Assembly (NCBI RefSeq): GCF_900169505.1 | Contig: NZ_LT827021.1 | Location: 496,001-560,000 of the forward strand | DNA: 64,000 nt | Reading direction: 5' to 3' | From: Arabiibacter massiliensis | Lineage (GTDB): Bacteria > Actinomycetota > Coriobacteriia > Coriobacteriales > Eggerthellaceae | Part shown: positions 37,072-46,526 of the stretch, piece by piece | Position numbering within the stretch: position 1 is the stretch's first letter | Layout: every line of letters begins with the position of its first letter | Made by a program: the position numbers and the translations under genes | The notes under the pieces: generated by a model | What the model was told of the DNA's origin: nothing | Databases searched by the model: none | What the model saw: the letters and a program-made list of their open reading frames with translations, nothing else

Positions 37072-38127
37072 GTGACATTCGGAACGATTCTGCGGGAAGC
37101 CCGCGAACGCAAGGGGTACGACCTGGCCCAGGCCGCGCGAAGGCTGCGCATCAGGCCCGACATCCTGCGCGCCATCGAGGAGGACGACTTCGCGCGCATG
37201 CCCCCGCGCGGCTACGCGCGCAACATGGTGAACGCCTACGCGCGGCTCGTGGGCCTCAACCCCACCGAGATGACGCGCATGTATCTGGACGAGGCCTACG
37301 CCTACCAGGTGGGCCGCGCCCGCGACGGCCAGTCGGCGCGCTTCGACGCGGGAGCTTCCGCGAGGGGCGCCTCCTCGTCGCGGCCTGCGCGTCCGCGCGA
37401 GCGTGCAGCCCAGCGCCAGGAGGAGCGCCCGCCCCGACAGAACGCGCTCGGCCGCACGATGTACGACGACCGGCGCGACTTCAGCGCGCGCTCCGGCGCG
37501 GGCGAGGGGCGTCTCTACGACGAGAGCCGCACGCACCCGAGCCGGCACGCCGCGCTGCCCAACGCCCAGTACACGAACTTCTACGCGGGGCCCAAGGCGC
37601 CGAATCCCGTGCAGTCGAAGCTGCCGTTCATCATCGCGGGCGCGGTGATCCTCGTGCTGCTCGTCATCGTGCTCGCGCTCGTGTTCGGCGGGAAGGGGGG
37701 CGAAGCGACCGACGACGCGCCGAAGGTGCACGTGTCCGGTCTCACCGACCCCACGCAGACCGAGGGCGGCGAGGGGTCGGAAGGTGCCGCGCAGGAGCCC
37801 GTCACGCCGCCGAAGGCCGTGGCGCCGGCGAAGGCGGTGCTCGAGTACGAGGTCGCCTCCGGCCAGACGGCCTACATCGAGACGTACGTGGGCGAGTCTA
37901 ACGAACTCGACTTCTCGCAGGAGGTCGAGGGGCCGGCGAAGGAGACCTTCGACGTCGATACCACGCTCACGCTCTACACGCCGAACCCGGACGCGGTCAC
38001 GTTGACGGTGGACGGAGAGGCCGTGGAGCTGACGGACGACGACGGCGACGGCCTGTGGAGCTACACCGTGGACTTCCCCGCCATCCTCGAGCAATGGAAG
38101 GCCGACCACCCCGACACGGCCGCGTAA
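37072..38127 (+). CDS. RodZ-like HTH membrane protein
   Basis: 351 residues from GTG 37072 (GAGGTGG upstream; ATG 37033, inside ftsK, is an alternative). N-terminal HTH_25 (TFGTILREARERKGYDLAQA, IRPDILRAIEEDDFARMPP), a long Arg/Ser/Gln-rich linker, one membrane helix (FIIAGAVILVLLVIVLALVFGG) and an extracellular beta domain resembling the RodZ C-terminus. RodZ links cytoskeleton and cell-wall growth; this protein may have a related role in morphology or division, as its neighbour is ftsK. Confidence 0.8.
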   Translation: MTFGTILREARERKGYDLAQAARRLRIRPDILRAIEEDDFARMPPRGYARNMVNAYARLVGLNPTEMTRMYLDEAYAYQVGRARDGQSARFDAGASARGASSSRPARPRERAAQRQEERPPRQNALGRTMYDDRRDFSARSGAGEGRLYDESRTHPSRHAALPNAQYTNFYAGPKAPNPVQSKLPFIIAGAVILVLLVIVLALVFGGKGGEATDDAPKVHVSGLTDPTQTEGGEGSEGAAQEPVTPPKAVAPAKAVLEYEVASGQTAYIETYVGESNELDFSQEVEGPAKETFDVDTTLTLYTPNPDAVTLTVDGEAVELTDDDGDGLWSYTVDFPAILEQWKADHPDTAA

Positions 38128-38266
38128 GGCAGGGGGGGCGTCCCCCTGTCACGCCCGTGGACGACCTCTGGAATCCCCGCTCGCGGCGTGAAAATGCGCT
38201 ATCCTGTTCCGATATGGAAACTACGGGCGGCCCGGGGGCGGGCCGCGTTGCGGGAAAGGAACCTCC

Positions 38267-38764
38267 ATGGCGAAAGAATCCAGCTTCGACGTCGTGTCCA
38301 CGGTGGACATGCAGGAGATCGACAACGCGTTCCAGCAGGCGAAGAAGGAGCTCGCGCAGCGCTACGATCTGAAGGACTCCGGCGCGGAGATAACGCTCGA
38401 CAAGGCGGGCAAGACCATGACCGTGGCGGCGCCCGCCGAGTTCGTGGCGCGCCAGGTGGCCGACGTGATCGGCTCGAAGCTGATCAAGCGCGGCATCGAC
38501 CTGGCCGCCGTCAAGTGGGGCGAGGCCCAGCCGGCCGCCGGCCAGAGCGTGCGCCAGACGGCGACCATCGTCGAGGGCATCGACAAGGAGACGGCTGGAA
38601 AGATCAACAAGGACATCAAAGCCGCGAAGTTCAAGGTGAAGGTGCAGATCGAGGGCGACAAGCTGCGCGTGAGCTCGGCGTCGCGCGACGCCCTTCAGGA
38701 GGTCATCGCCTTCCTGAAGGGCCAGGACTACGGCCAGCCGCTCCAGTACGTGAACTACCGCTGA
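38267..38764 (+). CDS. yajQ: YajQ family nucleotide-binding protein
   Basis: 165 residues. ESSFDVVSTVDMQEIDNAF, QRYDLKDSGAEI, KLIKRGIDLAAVKWG and KFKVKVQIEGDKLRVSS match YajQ, a two-RRM-like fold that binds c-di-GMP or RNA. GGAAAGGAA precedes the ATG. The window also holds two GGDEF proteins, so a c-di-GMP link is possible but not shown. Confidence 0.93.
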   Translation: MAKESSFDVVSTVDMQEIDNAFQQAKKELAQRYDLKDSGAEITLDKAGKTMTVAAPAEFVARQVADVIGSKLIKRGIDLAAVKWGEAQPAAGQSVRQTATIVEGIDKETAGKINKDIKAAKFKVKVQIEGDKLRVSSASRDALQEVIAFLKGQDYGQPLQYVNYR

Positions 38765-38773
38765 GGCCGCGGG

Positions 38774-40078
38774 ATGAAGCGATGCATCAAGGGCGCGCCC
38801 GCAGCGCCCGCCGTGGCCTTCGTCACGATGGGCTGCGCCAAGAACGAGGTGGACACCGCCCACATGCGCGCCCGCCTACTTGAGGCGGGCTTCGCGCTTG
38901 AGGACGATCCCGAGCGAGCCGACGCGGTGGTGGTGAACACGTGCTCGTTCATCCAGAGCGCCACCGAGGAGAGCATAGAGGCCGTGTTCGACGCGGCGGG
39001 GCTGCCCAACGTGAAGGCCGGCGCGCCGCTCGTCGTGGCCGGCTGCATGCCCGCGCGCTACGGCGACGACCTGGCAGAGGAGCTGGTGGAGGCGCGGGCG
39101 TTTTTGCCCTGCAGCCGCGAGGACGACATAGCCGCCGTCCTCGCCGAGGCCCTGGGCTATCATCCTGAGAACCGCGCGCCCTCCCAAGCCGCCCCTGCCG
39201 CCCCCTTCGCCTACGTGAAGATCTCCGACGGCTGCGACCGCTTCTGCTCGTACTGCACCATCCCGTTCATCCGCGGGCGCTATCGCAGCTTCCCGCTGGC
39301 CGACGTCCGCGCGGAGGTGGCGGCCCACGTGGCGGCGGGCACGCGCGAGATCGTGCTCATCGCGCAGGACACGGGCCGCTGGGGCGCCGATTTCGACGAG
39401 CCCTCGTCGCTCGGCGAGCTCGTGTCCGCGCTGGCCGAGGAGTTCCCCGACACGTGGTTCCGCGTCATGTACCTGCAGCCGGAGGGCGTGACCGACGCCT
39501 ACCTCGCCGCCGTCGCGTCGCATCCCAACGTGTGCCCCTATTTCGACATCCCGCTGCAGCACGTGGACGCGGGCATCCTGCGCGCCATGAACCGCACGGG
39601 CTCGCGCGCGGAGTTCGAGGCCCTCATCGAGCGCATCCTCGCGCGCGTGCCGGACGCGACGCTGCGCACGACGCTCATCGCGGGCTTCCCCGGCGAGACG
39701 GACGGGCAGTTCGAGGAGCTCTGCGACTTCGTGGAGGAGGGCCTGTTCGACTACGTGGGCGTGTTCGCGTACTCGCGCGAGGACGGCACGCGCGCGGCCG
39801 GGCTGCCCGGTCAGGTGGACGACGACGAGAAGGCCGACCGCGCGCAGCGTTTGCGCGACCTGGCCGACGGCGTGTGCGTGCCGCGCATCGCCGCGCGCGT
39901 CGGGCGCGAGATGGACGTGCTCGTGGAGGGACGCGAGGAGGACGGCCAGCTCTACGGGCGCGCCAGGTGCCAGGCGCCCGAGGTGGACGGCGTCACCTAC
40001 CTTGAGCGCGGCGAGGCGGGCCAGGTGGTGCGCGTGCGCATCGTCGACACGCTGCTCTACGAGATGGAAGGGGAGTGA
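38774..40078 (+). CDS. rimO: Ribosomal protein S12 methylthiotransferase RimO
   Basis: 434 residues. UPF0004 domain (TMGCAKNEVDTAHMRARL, NTCSFIQSATEESIEAVF, VAGCMPARYGDDL), radical SAM CDRFCSYCTIPFIRGRYRS, DIPLQHVDAGILRAMNRTG and a C-terminal TRAM domain. It methylthiolates Asp88 of S12. CSFIQ and the C-terminal features separate it from MiaB and MtaB. Starts nine bases after yajQ. Confidence 0.95.
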   Translation: MKRCIKGAPAAPAVAFVTMGCAKNEVDTAHMRARLLEAGFALEDDPERADAVVVNTCSFIQSATEESIEAVFDAAGLPNVKAGAPLVVAGCMPARYGDDLAEELVEARAFLPCSREDDIAAVLAEALGYHPENRAPSQAAPAAPFAYVKISDGCDRFCSYCTIPFIRGRYRSFPLADVRAEVAAHVAAGTREIVLIAQDTGRWGADFDEPSSLGELVSALAEEFPDTWFRVMYLQPEGVTDAYLAAVASHPNVCPYFDIPLQHVDAGILRAMNRTGSRAEFEALIERILARVPDATLRTTLIAGFPGETDGQFEELCDFVEEGLFDYVGVFAYSREDGTRAAGLPGQVDDDEKADRAQRLRDLADGVCVPRIAARVGREMDVLVEGREEDGQLYGRARCQAPEVDGVTYLERGEAGQVVRVRIVDTLLYEMEGE

Positions 40079-40083
40079 GCGCC

Positions 40084-41262
40084 ATGGCCTCGAAGCGCAC
40101 GGTGCAGGTGAGCCCGACCCCGGCGGACAAGCTGTGGACGCCGGCCAACATCGTCACGCTCGTGCGCATCTGCCTCGTGCCGGTGTTCGTGGTGGCCCTC
40201 ATCAGCCCCTGGCCGCAGTGGTTCGGCCTGCCGCAGGTGGCCGACGACGCGAAGAGCCTCGTGGCGGCCGGCATCTTCATCCTCATCTCGTGCACCGACT
40301 GGCTCGACGGCTACCTGGCGCGCAGCCGCAACGAGGTGACGGACTTCGGCAAGTTCATGGACCCGCTCGCCGACAAGATCCTCGTCGCCGCGGCGCTTCT
40401 AGCCCTGGTGGAGCTGGGGTCGCTGCCCAGCTGGGTCGTGCTCGTCATCCTGGCGCGCGAGTTCATCGTGTCGGGGGTGCGCATGGTGGCGGCGAGCGAG
40501 GGCGTGGTCATCGCGGCCAGCTGGTACGGCAAGTTCAAGACCGTGTTCCAGATGGTCGCCATCGTGCTGTTCTGCGTGAAGGACTCCTACATGGTGGGCA
40601 GCGCGGGCGCGGCGTTCTCCGACGGGCTATGGCTTCTGAGCTGGGGCGTGATGATCGTCGCGCTCGTGCTCACGGTGGTGTCGATGCTCGACTACATCGC
40701 GAAGGCGCGCAAGCTCATCGGGCTGGGACGCCCGCGCTCGCGCGAAGCGGAGGAGCTCGAGGAGATGGAGGGGCTCGACGCGCTGGCCGCGCGGGTGCTC
40801 GACGCCGCTCGTGCGTCGGGGAGGACGCTCGGCACGGCCGAGAGCCTCACGGGCGGCCTCATCGCGGTGACGCTCACCGACGTGGCCGGCAGCTCGGACG
40901 TGGTGCGCGGCGGCGTGGTGAGCTACGCGGCCGAGGTGAAGAGCGACGTGCTGGGCGTGGACGCCGGCGCCATCGAGCGCTTCGGCGTCGTGAGCGCCGA
41001 GACGGCGCGCGCCATGGCGGCCGGTGCGCGCCGCGAGCTCGCCTGCGACGCGGCGGTGGCGGTGACGGGCATCGCCGGGCCGGGCGGCGCGGAGCCGGGC
41101 AAGCCGGTGGGCACCGTGTGGATCGGGCTCTCGTGCGGCAGGCATGCCGAGGAGCGGCTGTTCTCCTTCGAGGGGAGCCGCGAGGAGGTGCGCCTGGCCA
41201 CCGTACGCGCGGCCCTCGGGATGCTGCTGGAAGCGCTCGAGGGGGATCCCGCCCGGTGCTGA
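40084..41262 (+). CDS. pgsA: PgsA-PncC fusion (phosphatidylglycerophosphate synthase and NMN amidase domain)
   Basis: 392 residues. Residues 1-215 are a CDP-alcohol phosphatidyltransferase with several helices and the motif CTDWLDGYLARSRNEVTDFGKFMDPLADK (D..DG.AR...G...D...D). It makes phosphatidylglycerol phosphate. After a Glu-rich linker, residues about 235-390 are a CinA C-terminal/PncC domain: TLGTAESLTGGLIAVTLT, GGVVSYAAEVKSDVLGV, and VTGIAGPGGAEPGKPVGTVW. In many bacteria pgsA and cinA are adjacent; here they are one frame with no stop or internal start needed. The ATG at 40084 has GGGGAG upstream. Confidence 0.88.
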   Translation: MASKRTVQVSPTPADKLWTPANIVTLVRICLVPVFVVALISPWPQWFGLPQVADDAKSLVAAGIFILISCTDWLDGYLARSRNEVTDFGKFMDPLADKILVAAALLALVELGSLPSWVVLVILAREFIVSGVRMVAASEGVVIAASWYGKFKTVFQMVAIVLFCVKDSYMVGSAGAAFSDGLWLLSWGVMIVALVLTVVSMLDYIAKARKLIGLGRPRSREAEELEEMEGLDALAARVLDAARASGRTLGTAESLTGGLIAVTLTDVAGSSDVVRGGVVSYAAEVKSDVLGVDAGAIERFGVVSAETARAMAAGARRELACDAAVAVTGIAGPGGAEPGKPVGTVWIGLSCGRHAEERLFSFEGSREEVRLATVRAALGMLLEALEGDPARC

Positions 41263-41316
41263 GCGGCGCGTTGCGGCCTGTGAAGGCGGGCCTTTGAGCT
41301 GGGGTGTAAGGTTTCC

Positions 41317-41426
41317 GCTTGATTTTCGCTGGAAACGCGCTTGATTCCCGCTGGAAACGTGCTGGACGGGCGCTGGAGGCGCGCTTGATCGGCGATGGAT
41401 CGGGGCGCGGATGCGCTGGACGCGCG
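41317..41426. repeat. 22-bp imperfect tandem repeats upstream of recA
   Basis: Units of exactly 22 bases start at 41317, 41339, 41361 and 41383 (GCTTGATTTTCGCTGGAAACGC and variants), with a fifth degenerate unit to 41426. The first two differ at four positions. They fill most of the pgsA-recA gap, ahead of the recA promoter. Confidence 0.7.
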
Positions 41427-41486
41427 CCATGGATGCGCTGGATCGCGTCGTTATACTGTGATTCGGAGTCGTTTCGCGAAAAGGAC

Positions 41487-41514
41487 TTGACCGACAAACA
41501 TATGTTCGTATAAT
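41487..41514 (+). promoter_or_regulatory. recA promoter with LexA (SOS) box
   Basis: TTGACC (41487-41492) and TATAAT (41509-41514) with a 16-base spacer. The spacer holds CAAACATATGTTCG (41495-41508), close to the Gram-positive LexA box CGAACRNRYGTTYG. LexA bound there would block the promoter. Confidence 0.85.
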
Positions 41515-41572
41515 AGTAGGAACAAGACCACGCGGCAGAGAGCGCGCACGGCCGGGGAAGAGAAGGAAGCGC

Positions 41573-42631
41573 ATGAACGAAGAAAAATCGAAGATGCTCA
41601 AGCTGACCACCGATCAGATCGAGACGAAGTTCGGCAAGGGCTCCATCATGAAGTTCGGCGAGGGAGGGCTCGACCTCAACGTCGGCGTCATCCCGACGGG
41701 GGCGCTGCCGCTCGACGCGGCGCTCGGCATCGGCGGCGTGCCCCGCGGGCGCATCGTGGAGATCTACGGCCCCGAGTCGAGCGGCAAGACGACGCTCGCG
41801 TTGCAGATCCTCGCCGAGGCGCAGGCCATGGGCGGCATCGTGGCCTTCATCGACGCGGAGCACGCGCTCGATCCTGTCTACGCCGCGCGCCTGGGGGTGG
41901 ACATCGACGAAGTGCTCATCTCGCAGCCCGATACCGGCGAGCAGGCGCTCGAGATCTGCGACATGCTCGTGCGAAGCGGCGCCATCGACGCCGTGGTCGT
42001 CGACTCGGTGGCCGCGCTCGTGCCGCGCGCCGAGATCGAGGGCGAGATCGGCGACACCACGGTGGGCCTGCAGGCGCGCCTCATGTCCCAGGCGCTGCGC
42101 AAGCTGGCCGGCTCGCTTTCCAAGTCGAACACCACCTGCATCTTCATCAACCAGCTGCGCGAGAAGATCGGCGTCATGTTCGGCAATCCCGAGACCACGA
42201 CGGGCGGCCGCGCGCTCAAGTTCTTCTCGAGCGTGCGCATCGACATCCGCCGCATCGACTCCATCAAGAAGGACGGCGAGATCGTGGGCAACCGCGTGCG
42301 CGCCAAGGTGGTGAAGAACAAGGTGGCCCCGCCGTTCCGCCAGGCCGAGTTCGACCTCATGTACGGCGAGGGCATCTCGCGCGAGGGCTGCATCGTGGAC
42401 ATGGCCGTCGAGTGCGGCGTGGCCAAGAAGTCGGGCGCATGGTACACCTACGGCGAGGAGCGCCTGGGCCAGGGCCGCGAGGCTGCCAAGCAGACGCTCA
42501 AGGAGAATCCCGATCTGCGCGACGTGCTGGAGACGAAGGTGCGCGAATCGTTCGATATCCCCATCATCACGCGCTCGACCGAGGAGGCCGACGCGCTGAG
42601 CCCGGTCGCGAAGCCGACGAAGAAGAAATAG
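41573..42631 (+). CDS. recA: Recombinase RecA
   Basis: 352 residues. Walker [78 protein letters not shown]. RecA forms filaments on single-stranded DNA, drives strand exchange and triggers LexA self-cleavage. The promoter has an SOS box. recX follows immediately. Confidence 0.99.
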   Translation: MNEEKSKMLKLTTDQIETKFGKGSIMKFGEGGLDLNVGVIPTGALPLDAALGIGGVPRGRIVEIYGPESSGKTTLALQILAEAQAMGGIVAFIDAEHALDPVYAARLGVDIDEVLISQPDTGEQALEICDMLVRSGAIDAVVVDSVAALVPRAEIEGEIGDTTVGLQARLMSQALRKLAGSLSKSNTTCIFINQLREKIGVMFGNPETTTGGRALKFFSSVRIDIRRIDSIKKDGEIVGNRVRAKVVKNKVAPPFRQAEFDLMYGEGISREGCIVDMAVECGVAKKSGAWYTYGEERLGQGREAAKQTLKENPDLRDVLETKVRESFDIPIITRSTEEADALSPVAKPTKKK

Positions 42632-42632
42632 C

Positions 42633-43220
42633 ATGCCTCCCAGCTCAGAGGAGGTGAGGGCCGCCCTCCGCGCCCGCATCGACGCGATCGAGGGCGGCCC
42701 GGCCCCGCATGCGGCCGCGCCGCAGAAGGCGCGTGAGGAGGCCGAGGCGGCAGACGGGCCGGCCGAGGCCGAACGCGCTTTCCGCAAGATCGAGAGGCTC
42801 GCCTCCGCGCGCGAGCAGGCGAGCGCCGCGCTGAGGCGGCGCCTTGCGCGGGACGGGTTCTCGCCGGAGGCCGTGGAGGAGTCGCTTGCGCGCGCCCTTT
42901 CCTGCGGGCTCGTGGACGATATGCGCTACGCCGACGTGCTCGTGCGCAGCCGGCTCGCGCAAGGCCGCGGCCGGCAGGGCATCGCGGCGGAGCTCGCAGA
43001 CCTCGGCATCGACCCCGACGGGGTGGAGGCCCTCGCCGAGTCTGACGAGGGTGCCGAGCGCGAGGTGGAGCGCGCCCTCGATCTGCTCGAGCGCAGGCCC
43101 CCGCGCGCCAAGAACGCCCGCGACGCCGCCTACCGCCGCCTCGTGCAGAAGGGCTACGGCGCCTCCGCCGCCTCCACGGCCGCCCGCCTCTGGAGCGAGG
43201 CGCGCGAAGAGGAGCGCTGA
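42633..43220 (+). CDS. recX: Regulatory protein RecX
   Basis: 195 residues. After a variable N-terminus of about 45 residues come the three-helix repeats (EAERAFRKIERLASAREQAS, RRRLARDGFSPEAVEESLARAL, DDMRYADVLVRSRLAQGRGRQGIAAEL). RecX inhibits RecA filaments. It starts one base after the recA stop, so it shares the SOS-controlled transcript. Confidence 0.9.
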   Translation: MPPSSEEVRAALRARIDAIEGGPAPHAAAPQKAREEAEAADGPAEAERAFRKIERLASAREQASAALRRRLARDGFSPEAVEESLARALSCGLVDDMRYADVLVRSRLAQGRGRQGIAAELADLGIDPDGVEALAESDEGAEREVERALDLLERRPPRAKNARDAAYRRLVQKGYGASAASTAARLWSEAREEER

Positions 43221-43235
43221 GGCGGACGAATGAAG

Positions 43236-43284
43236 CGAAGCCCCCGGCAAGGGCGCCGGAACCGCGTCTTCGCCGGGGGCTTCG
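43236..43284 (+). terminator. recA-recX terminator
   Basis: A 13-base perfect stem (CGAAGCCCCCGGC at 43236-43248 with its complement at 43272-43284) encloses 23 bases, 16 bases after the recX stop. Confidence 0.8.
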
Positions 43285-43338
43285 GCCCCTTTGGGATGCC
43301 GGCAAGCGGCAGGCTACCCCCGACTAGGAGGTACGCCA

Positions 43339-43419
43339 ATGGTGACATGGGAAAGCTTGTTCGCGTTTTGCCTGGTGATCATCGCTCTACTCGATCTAGT
43401 CATGCGTAGGAAAGAGTAG
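43339..43419 (+). CDS. Putative holin-like toxin (Hol_Tox-type small membrane peptide)
   Basis: 26 residues: MVTWESLFAFCLVIIALLDL then VMRRKE. AGGAGG lies nine bases before the ATG. One membrane helix with a basic tail, starting with a V/S-T-W/Y-E-x-L pattern, resembles the short Hol_Tox family, which is often paired with an antisense RNA as type I toxin-antitoxin modules. Below normal gene-finder limits. Downstream small inverted repeats (CACATA/TATGTG at 43450-43468 and GCCC/GGGC near 43477-43492) may belong to the RNA partner. A toxic role is inferred from the family look only. Confidence 0.6.
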   Translation: MVTWESLFAFCLVIIALLDLVMRRKE

Positions 43420-43704
43420 AGCCGCCCCGATGTAAGGACGGCCCTCGATCACATACTCAAAATATGTGAGGTAGCCGCCCGTTGCCGCGGGCGACCGCTT
43501 GTCGGCATCCTACCACAGGTTGGAACGCCGTGGCAAGGGGCTGCGAGATGCATTTCCGCCTTCCGCAGCTCCGCAGCTCCTTGCCGACCGTTTGTCGGCC
43601 GTGCTCGCAACCGGCACCGCCACACCCCGCCGCCGTGTCCTGGGTTTTCAGAATATTTCTTGTCAGGGCTTTTACAAATCAACCACAAGCCTTATCATGT
43701 GATA
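43420..43704. other. Gene-free region after the mini-gene
   Basis: About 285 bases without a protein gene. It holds the small hairpins near 43450-43492. On the minus strand TTGATT and TATTCT-like boxes near 43655-43680 could start an antisense RNA running toward the mini-gene; this is speculative. Confidence 0.35.
43671..43698 (+). promoter_or_regulatory. Promoter upstream of the rny leader
   Basis: TTTACA (43671-43676) and TATCAT (43693-43698) with a 16-base spacer. Confidence 0.55.
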
Positions 43705-43811
43705 TAGCTTGAGTGATGCGTACCTGATGAGGGTACTTCTTATAGAAAAGTTCATACGATGCCACCCGTATCGCGTGCGTTCGCTCATGCCCGGCTTTGT
43801 CCGGGATTTTT
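43705..43811 (+). ncRNA. Candidate short leader RNA or sRNA before rny
   Basis: From the predicted start near 43705, three hairpins follow: GTACC/GGTAC (43720-43736), ATACG/CGTAT (near 43754-43771) and CCCGG/CCGGG (43790-43805) followed by ATTTTTC, an intrinsic terminator. rny begins 64 bases later. It may be a separate sRNA of about 105 bases or an attenuator controlling rny. No known riboswitch class recognised. Confidence 0.45.
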
Positions 43812-43874
43812 CATGCACACAACCTTTACGAGCTGTACTGACACTGATCGAACACGAAACGAAAGGGGGATCGC

Positions 43875-45407
43875 ATGCCCGAGATCATCTGGCTGCTCAT
43901 CGGAGCGGTCGTCGGCATCGCCCTCGGCTTCGTCGGCAGCAGGTACCTGGTCAACGCGTCCACGAAACGAGCGGCGCAAGAGGCCGAGACTGTGGTGTCC
44001 GACGCGAAACGCCAGGCCGAGACGCTGCGCCGCGAGGCCGTCATCGAAGCGAAGGACGAGGCCCTGCGCCTCAAGCAGGAGGCCCAGGCCGAGAACAAGG
44101 AGCGCATGCGCGAGGTCCGCTCGGCCGAGAGCCGCCTGTCCCAGCGCGAGGAGCTGCTCGACCGCCGCGTCGAGTCGCTCGACGCGCGCGAGCATCAAAT
44201 GTCATCCACGCAGGGCCAGCTCGACCGCCGCGAGCGCGATCTGAACGCGGCCGAGCAGGAGGTCAGCCGGCGCCTCGAGCGCGTGGCCGGCATGACGCCG
44301 GAGGAGGCCAAGGCGGAGCTGCTCGACACGCTCAAGGACGAGGTCGTGCACGAGTCCGCGGCCATCATCCGCGACGCCGAGGCCCGCACCAAGGCCGAGG
44401 CCGACAAGAAGGCTCGCTCCATCCTGAGCCTCGCCATCCAGCGCGTTGCGGCCGACCACTCGGCCGAGACCACCGTGTCCGCCATCCACATCCCCTCGGA
44501 TGACCTCAAGGGCCGCATCATCGGCCGCGAGGGGCGCAATATCCGCTCGTTCGAGCAGCTCACCGGCACGAACCTCATCATCGACGACACGCCGGAGTGC
44601 GTGACCATCTCGTGCTTCGACCCCGTTCGCCGCGAGATCGGCCGCGTGACCATGGAGAACCTCGTCGCCGACGGGCGCATCCATCCGGCGCGCATCGAGG
44701 AGATGTTCGGCAAGGCCGAGGCTCTCGTGAACCAGCGTGTGCAGGAGGCCGGCGAGCAGGCCGCCTTCGACACGGGCATCCACGATCTGCACCCCGAGCT
44801 CGTGCGCACGCTCGGACGTCTGCGCTACCGCACCTCGTACGGCCAAAACGTGCTCAACCACTCGCTCGAGGTGGCCTACCTCTCGGGCGTCATGGCCTCT
44901 GAGCTGGGGCTCGACCCCATCCCGGCCAAGCGCGCGGGCCTTCTGCACGACCTGGGCAAGGCCGTCGACCACGAGGTGGAGGGCAGTCACGCCGTCATCG
45001 GCGCCGACTTGGCGCGCCGCTTCGGCGAGAAGCCCGACATCGTGCACGCCATCGAGGCGCACCACAACGACGTGGAGCCCTCCAGCGTGCTCGCCGTGCT
45101 CGTGCAGGCCGCCGACGCCGTGTCCGCCGCGCGCCCCGGTGCCCGCAAGGAGACCCTCGACGCCTACGTCAAGCGCCTCGAGAAGCTCGAGGAGATCGCG
45201 AACTCCTACAAGGGCGTCGAGCGCACCTACGCCATCCAGGCGGGTCGCGAGGTGCGCGTGATGGTGGAGCCCGAGGCGGTCGACGAAGCCGCCACCACCG
45301 TGCTCGCGCACGACATCGCGCAGCGTATCGAGAACGAGATGCAGTACCCCGGCCAGGTGAAGGTCGTGGTCATCCGTGAGAGCCGCGCGGTCGGCATCGC
45401 GAAGTAG
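43875..45407 (+). CDS. rny: Ribonuclease Y
   Basis: 510 residues. N-terminal membrane helix ([19 protein letters not shown]), long coiled coil (about residues 30-190), KH domain ([23 protein letters not shown]), and HD domain with [10 protein letters not shown] and the AHHNDVEP motif. RNase Y starts mRNA decay by internal cuts at the membrane. CGAAAGGGGG precedes the ATG. Confidence 0.97.
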   Translation: MPEIIWLLIGAVVGIALGFVGSRYLVNASTKRAAQEAETVVSDAKRQAETLRREAVIEAKDEALRLKQEAQAENKERMREVRSAESRLSQREELLDRRVESLDAREHQMSSTQGQLDRRERDLNAAEQEVSRRLERVAGMTPEEAKAELLDTLKDEVVHESAAIIRDAEARTKAEADKKARSILSLAIQRVAADHSAETTVSAIHIPSDDLKGRIIGREGRNIRSFEQLTGTNLIIDDTPECVTISCFDPVRREIGRVTMENLVADGRIHPARIEEMFGKAEALVNQRVQEAGEQAAFDTGIHDLHPELVRTLGRLRYRTSYGQNVLNHSLEVAYLSGVMASELGLDPIPAKRAGLLHDLGKAVDHEVEGSHAVIGADLARRFGEKPDIVHAIEAHHNDVEPSSVLAVLVQAADAVSAARPGARKETLDAYVKRLEKLEEIANSYKGVERTYAIQAGREVRVMVEPEAVDEAATTVLAHDIAQRIENEMQYPGQVKVVVIRESRAVGIAK

Positions 45408-45422
45408 GACGGCGCGCCCACC

Positions 45423-46526
45423 GTGGCCGACGAAGCGCTCGAGAGCTTCATAGAGAACGTCTGCGGGATGAGCCATCTCCGGGTCGAAGCCGACCTCGGG
45501 GATGGCTTCGTCCGTTTGAGGAGCGCCGAGGCCGAGCGGCGCCAGGCCGCCCACGACATCCGCTCCACCGAGGACGTCGTCATCGAGATGCTGCGCAACG
45601 CGCGCGATGCGAACGCGAAGAGCGTCTTCGTGGCGGCCACGCGAGAGGAGCGGCGGCGGCGCATCGTGATGGTCGACGACGGCGACGGCGTGCCGCCCGC
45701 CATGCATGAGCGCGTCTTCGAGCCCCGCGTCACATCCAAGCTCGACACCATGCACATGGACAAGTGGGGCGTGCACGGGCGCGGCATGGCGCTCTATTCC
45801 ATCGCGGTGAACGCCGCGTCGGCGCGCATTGCCGCATCGGATGCCGGGATGGGCGCCGCGTTCGTGGTGGAGACGGACCTCGATCGCCTCGGCGAGAAGA
45901 CCGACCAGTCGACGTTCCCCACGTTCGAGCGCACGGAGTCCGGAAGCGTCGCCGTGCGCGGCCCGAAGAACATCCTGCGCACCGCCTGCGAGTTCGCGCT
46001 CGAGAGCCGGCGCGCGTGCACGGTCTACCTGGGATCGGCCACGGATATCGCCGCTACGCTCTACGCGTTCGGCCTCTCGTCGCTCACCTCCGCCGTGCGT
46101 GCGTTCTGCACGGACTCCTCCGAGCTTCCCGTCTGCAAGCGCCTCGCGACGGCGGCCGATCCCGCCATGCTCGCGGAGGAGGCGGCCAAGCTGGGCCTTC
46201 TCCTGTCCGAGCGCTCGGCGCGGCGCATCATGGACGGCGGCATCGAGCCGCTCGAGCCGCTCCTCGCGCGCGTGCGCATCGCAGGGGAGGACGGCGCCCC
46301 GCACCCGGGCGCGACGAAGGCGGCGCATCCCGCGCTACGTCCGGCGGGGGCCGATGCGCGCGGCCTGAGGGTGGATCCGGCCGACCTCGAGGCGTTCTCC
46401 GAGCGCGTGGCCGAGGCGTTCGGCGAGCTCGCCCGCGCCTACTACCTCGAGCCCGGCGCAGTGCCCGATGTCCGTGTGGGCAAAGACGGAATCCGCGTGT
46501 TCATCCCCGTGGAGAAGCTGCGCTGA
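45423..46526 (+). CDS. GHKL-type ATPase (HATPase_c), function unknown
   Basis: 367 residues. A Bergerat-fold ATPase: N box DVVIEMLRNARDANAKS, G1 VMVDDGDGVPPAMHERVFEP, G2 WGVHGRGMALYSIAVNAAS. There is no His-phosphotransfer or HSP90 client domain; the C-terminal half is unassigned, with a possible MutL/TopoVI-like role. It sits 16 bases after rny and before spoVS, the place held by ymdB in some Firmicutes. The GTG start has only weak ribosome-site support. Confidence 0.8.
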   Translation: MADEALESFIENVCGMSHLRVEADLGDGFVRLRSAEAERRQAAHDIRSTEDVVIEMLRNARDANAKSVFVAATREERRRRIVMVDDGDGVPPAMHERVFEPRVTSKLDTMHMDKWGVHGRGMALYSIAVNAASARIAASDAGMGAAFVVETDLDRLGEKTDQSTFPTFERTESGSVAVRGPKNILRTACEFALESRRACTVYLGSATDIAATLYAFGLSSLTSAVRAFCTDSSELPVCKRLATAADPAMLAEEAAKLGLLLSERSARRIMDGGIEPLEPLLARVRIAGEDGAPHPGATKAAHPALRPAGADARGLRVDPADLEAFSERVAEAFGELARAYYLEPGAVPDVRVGKDGIRVFIPVEKLR

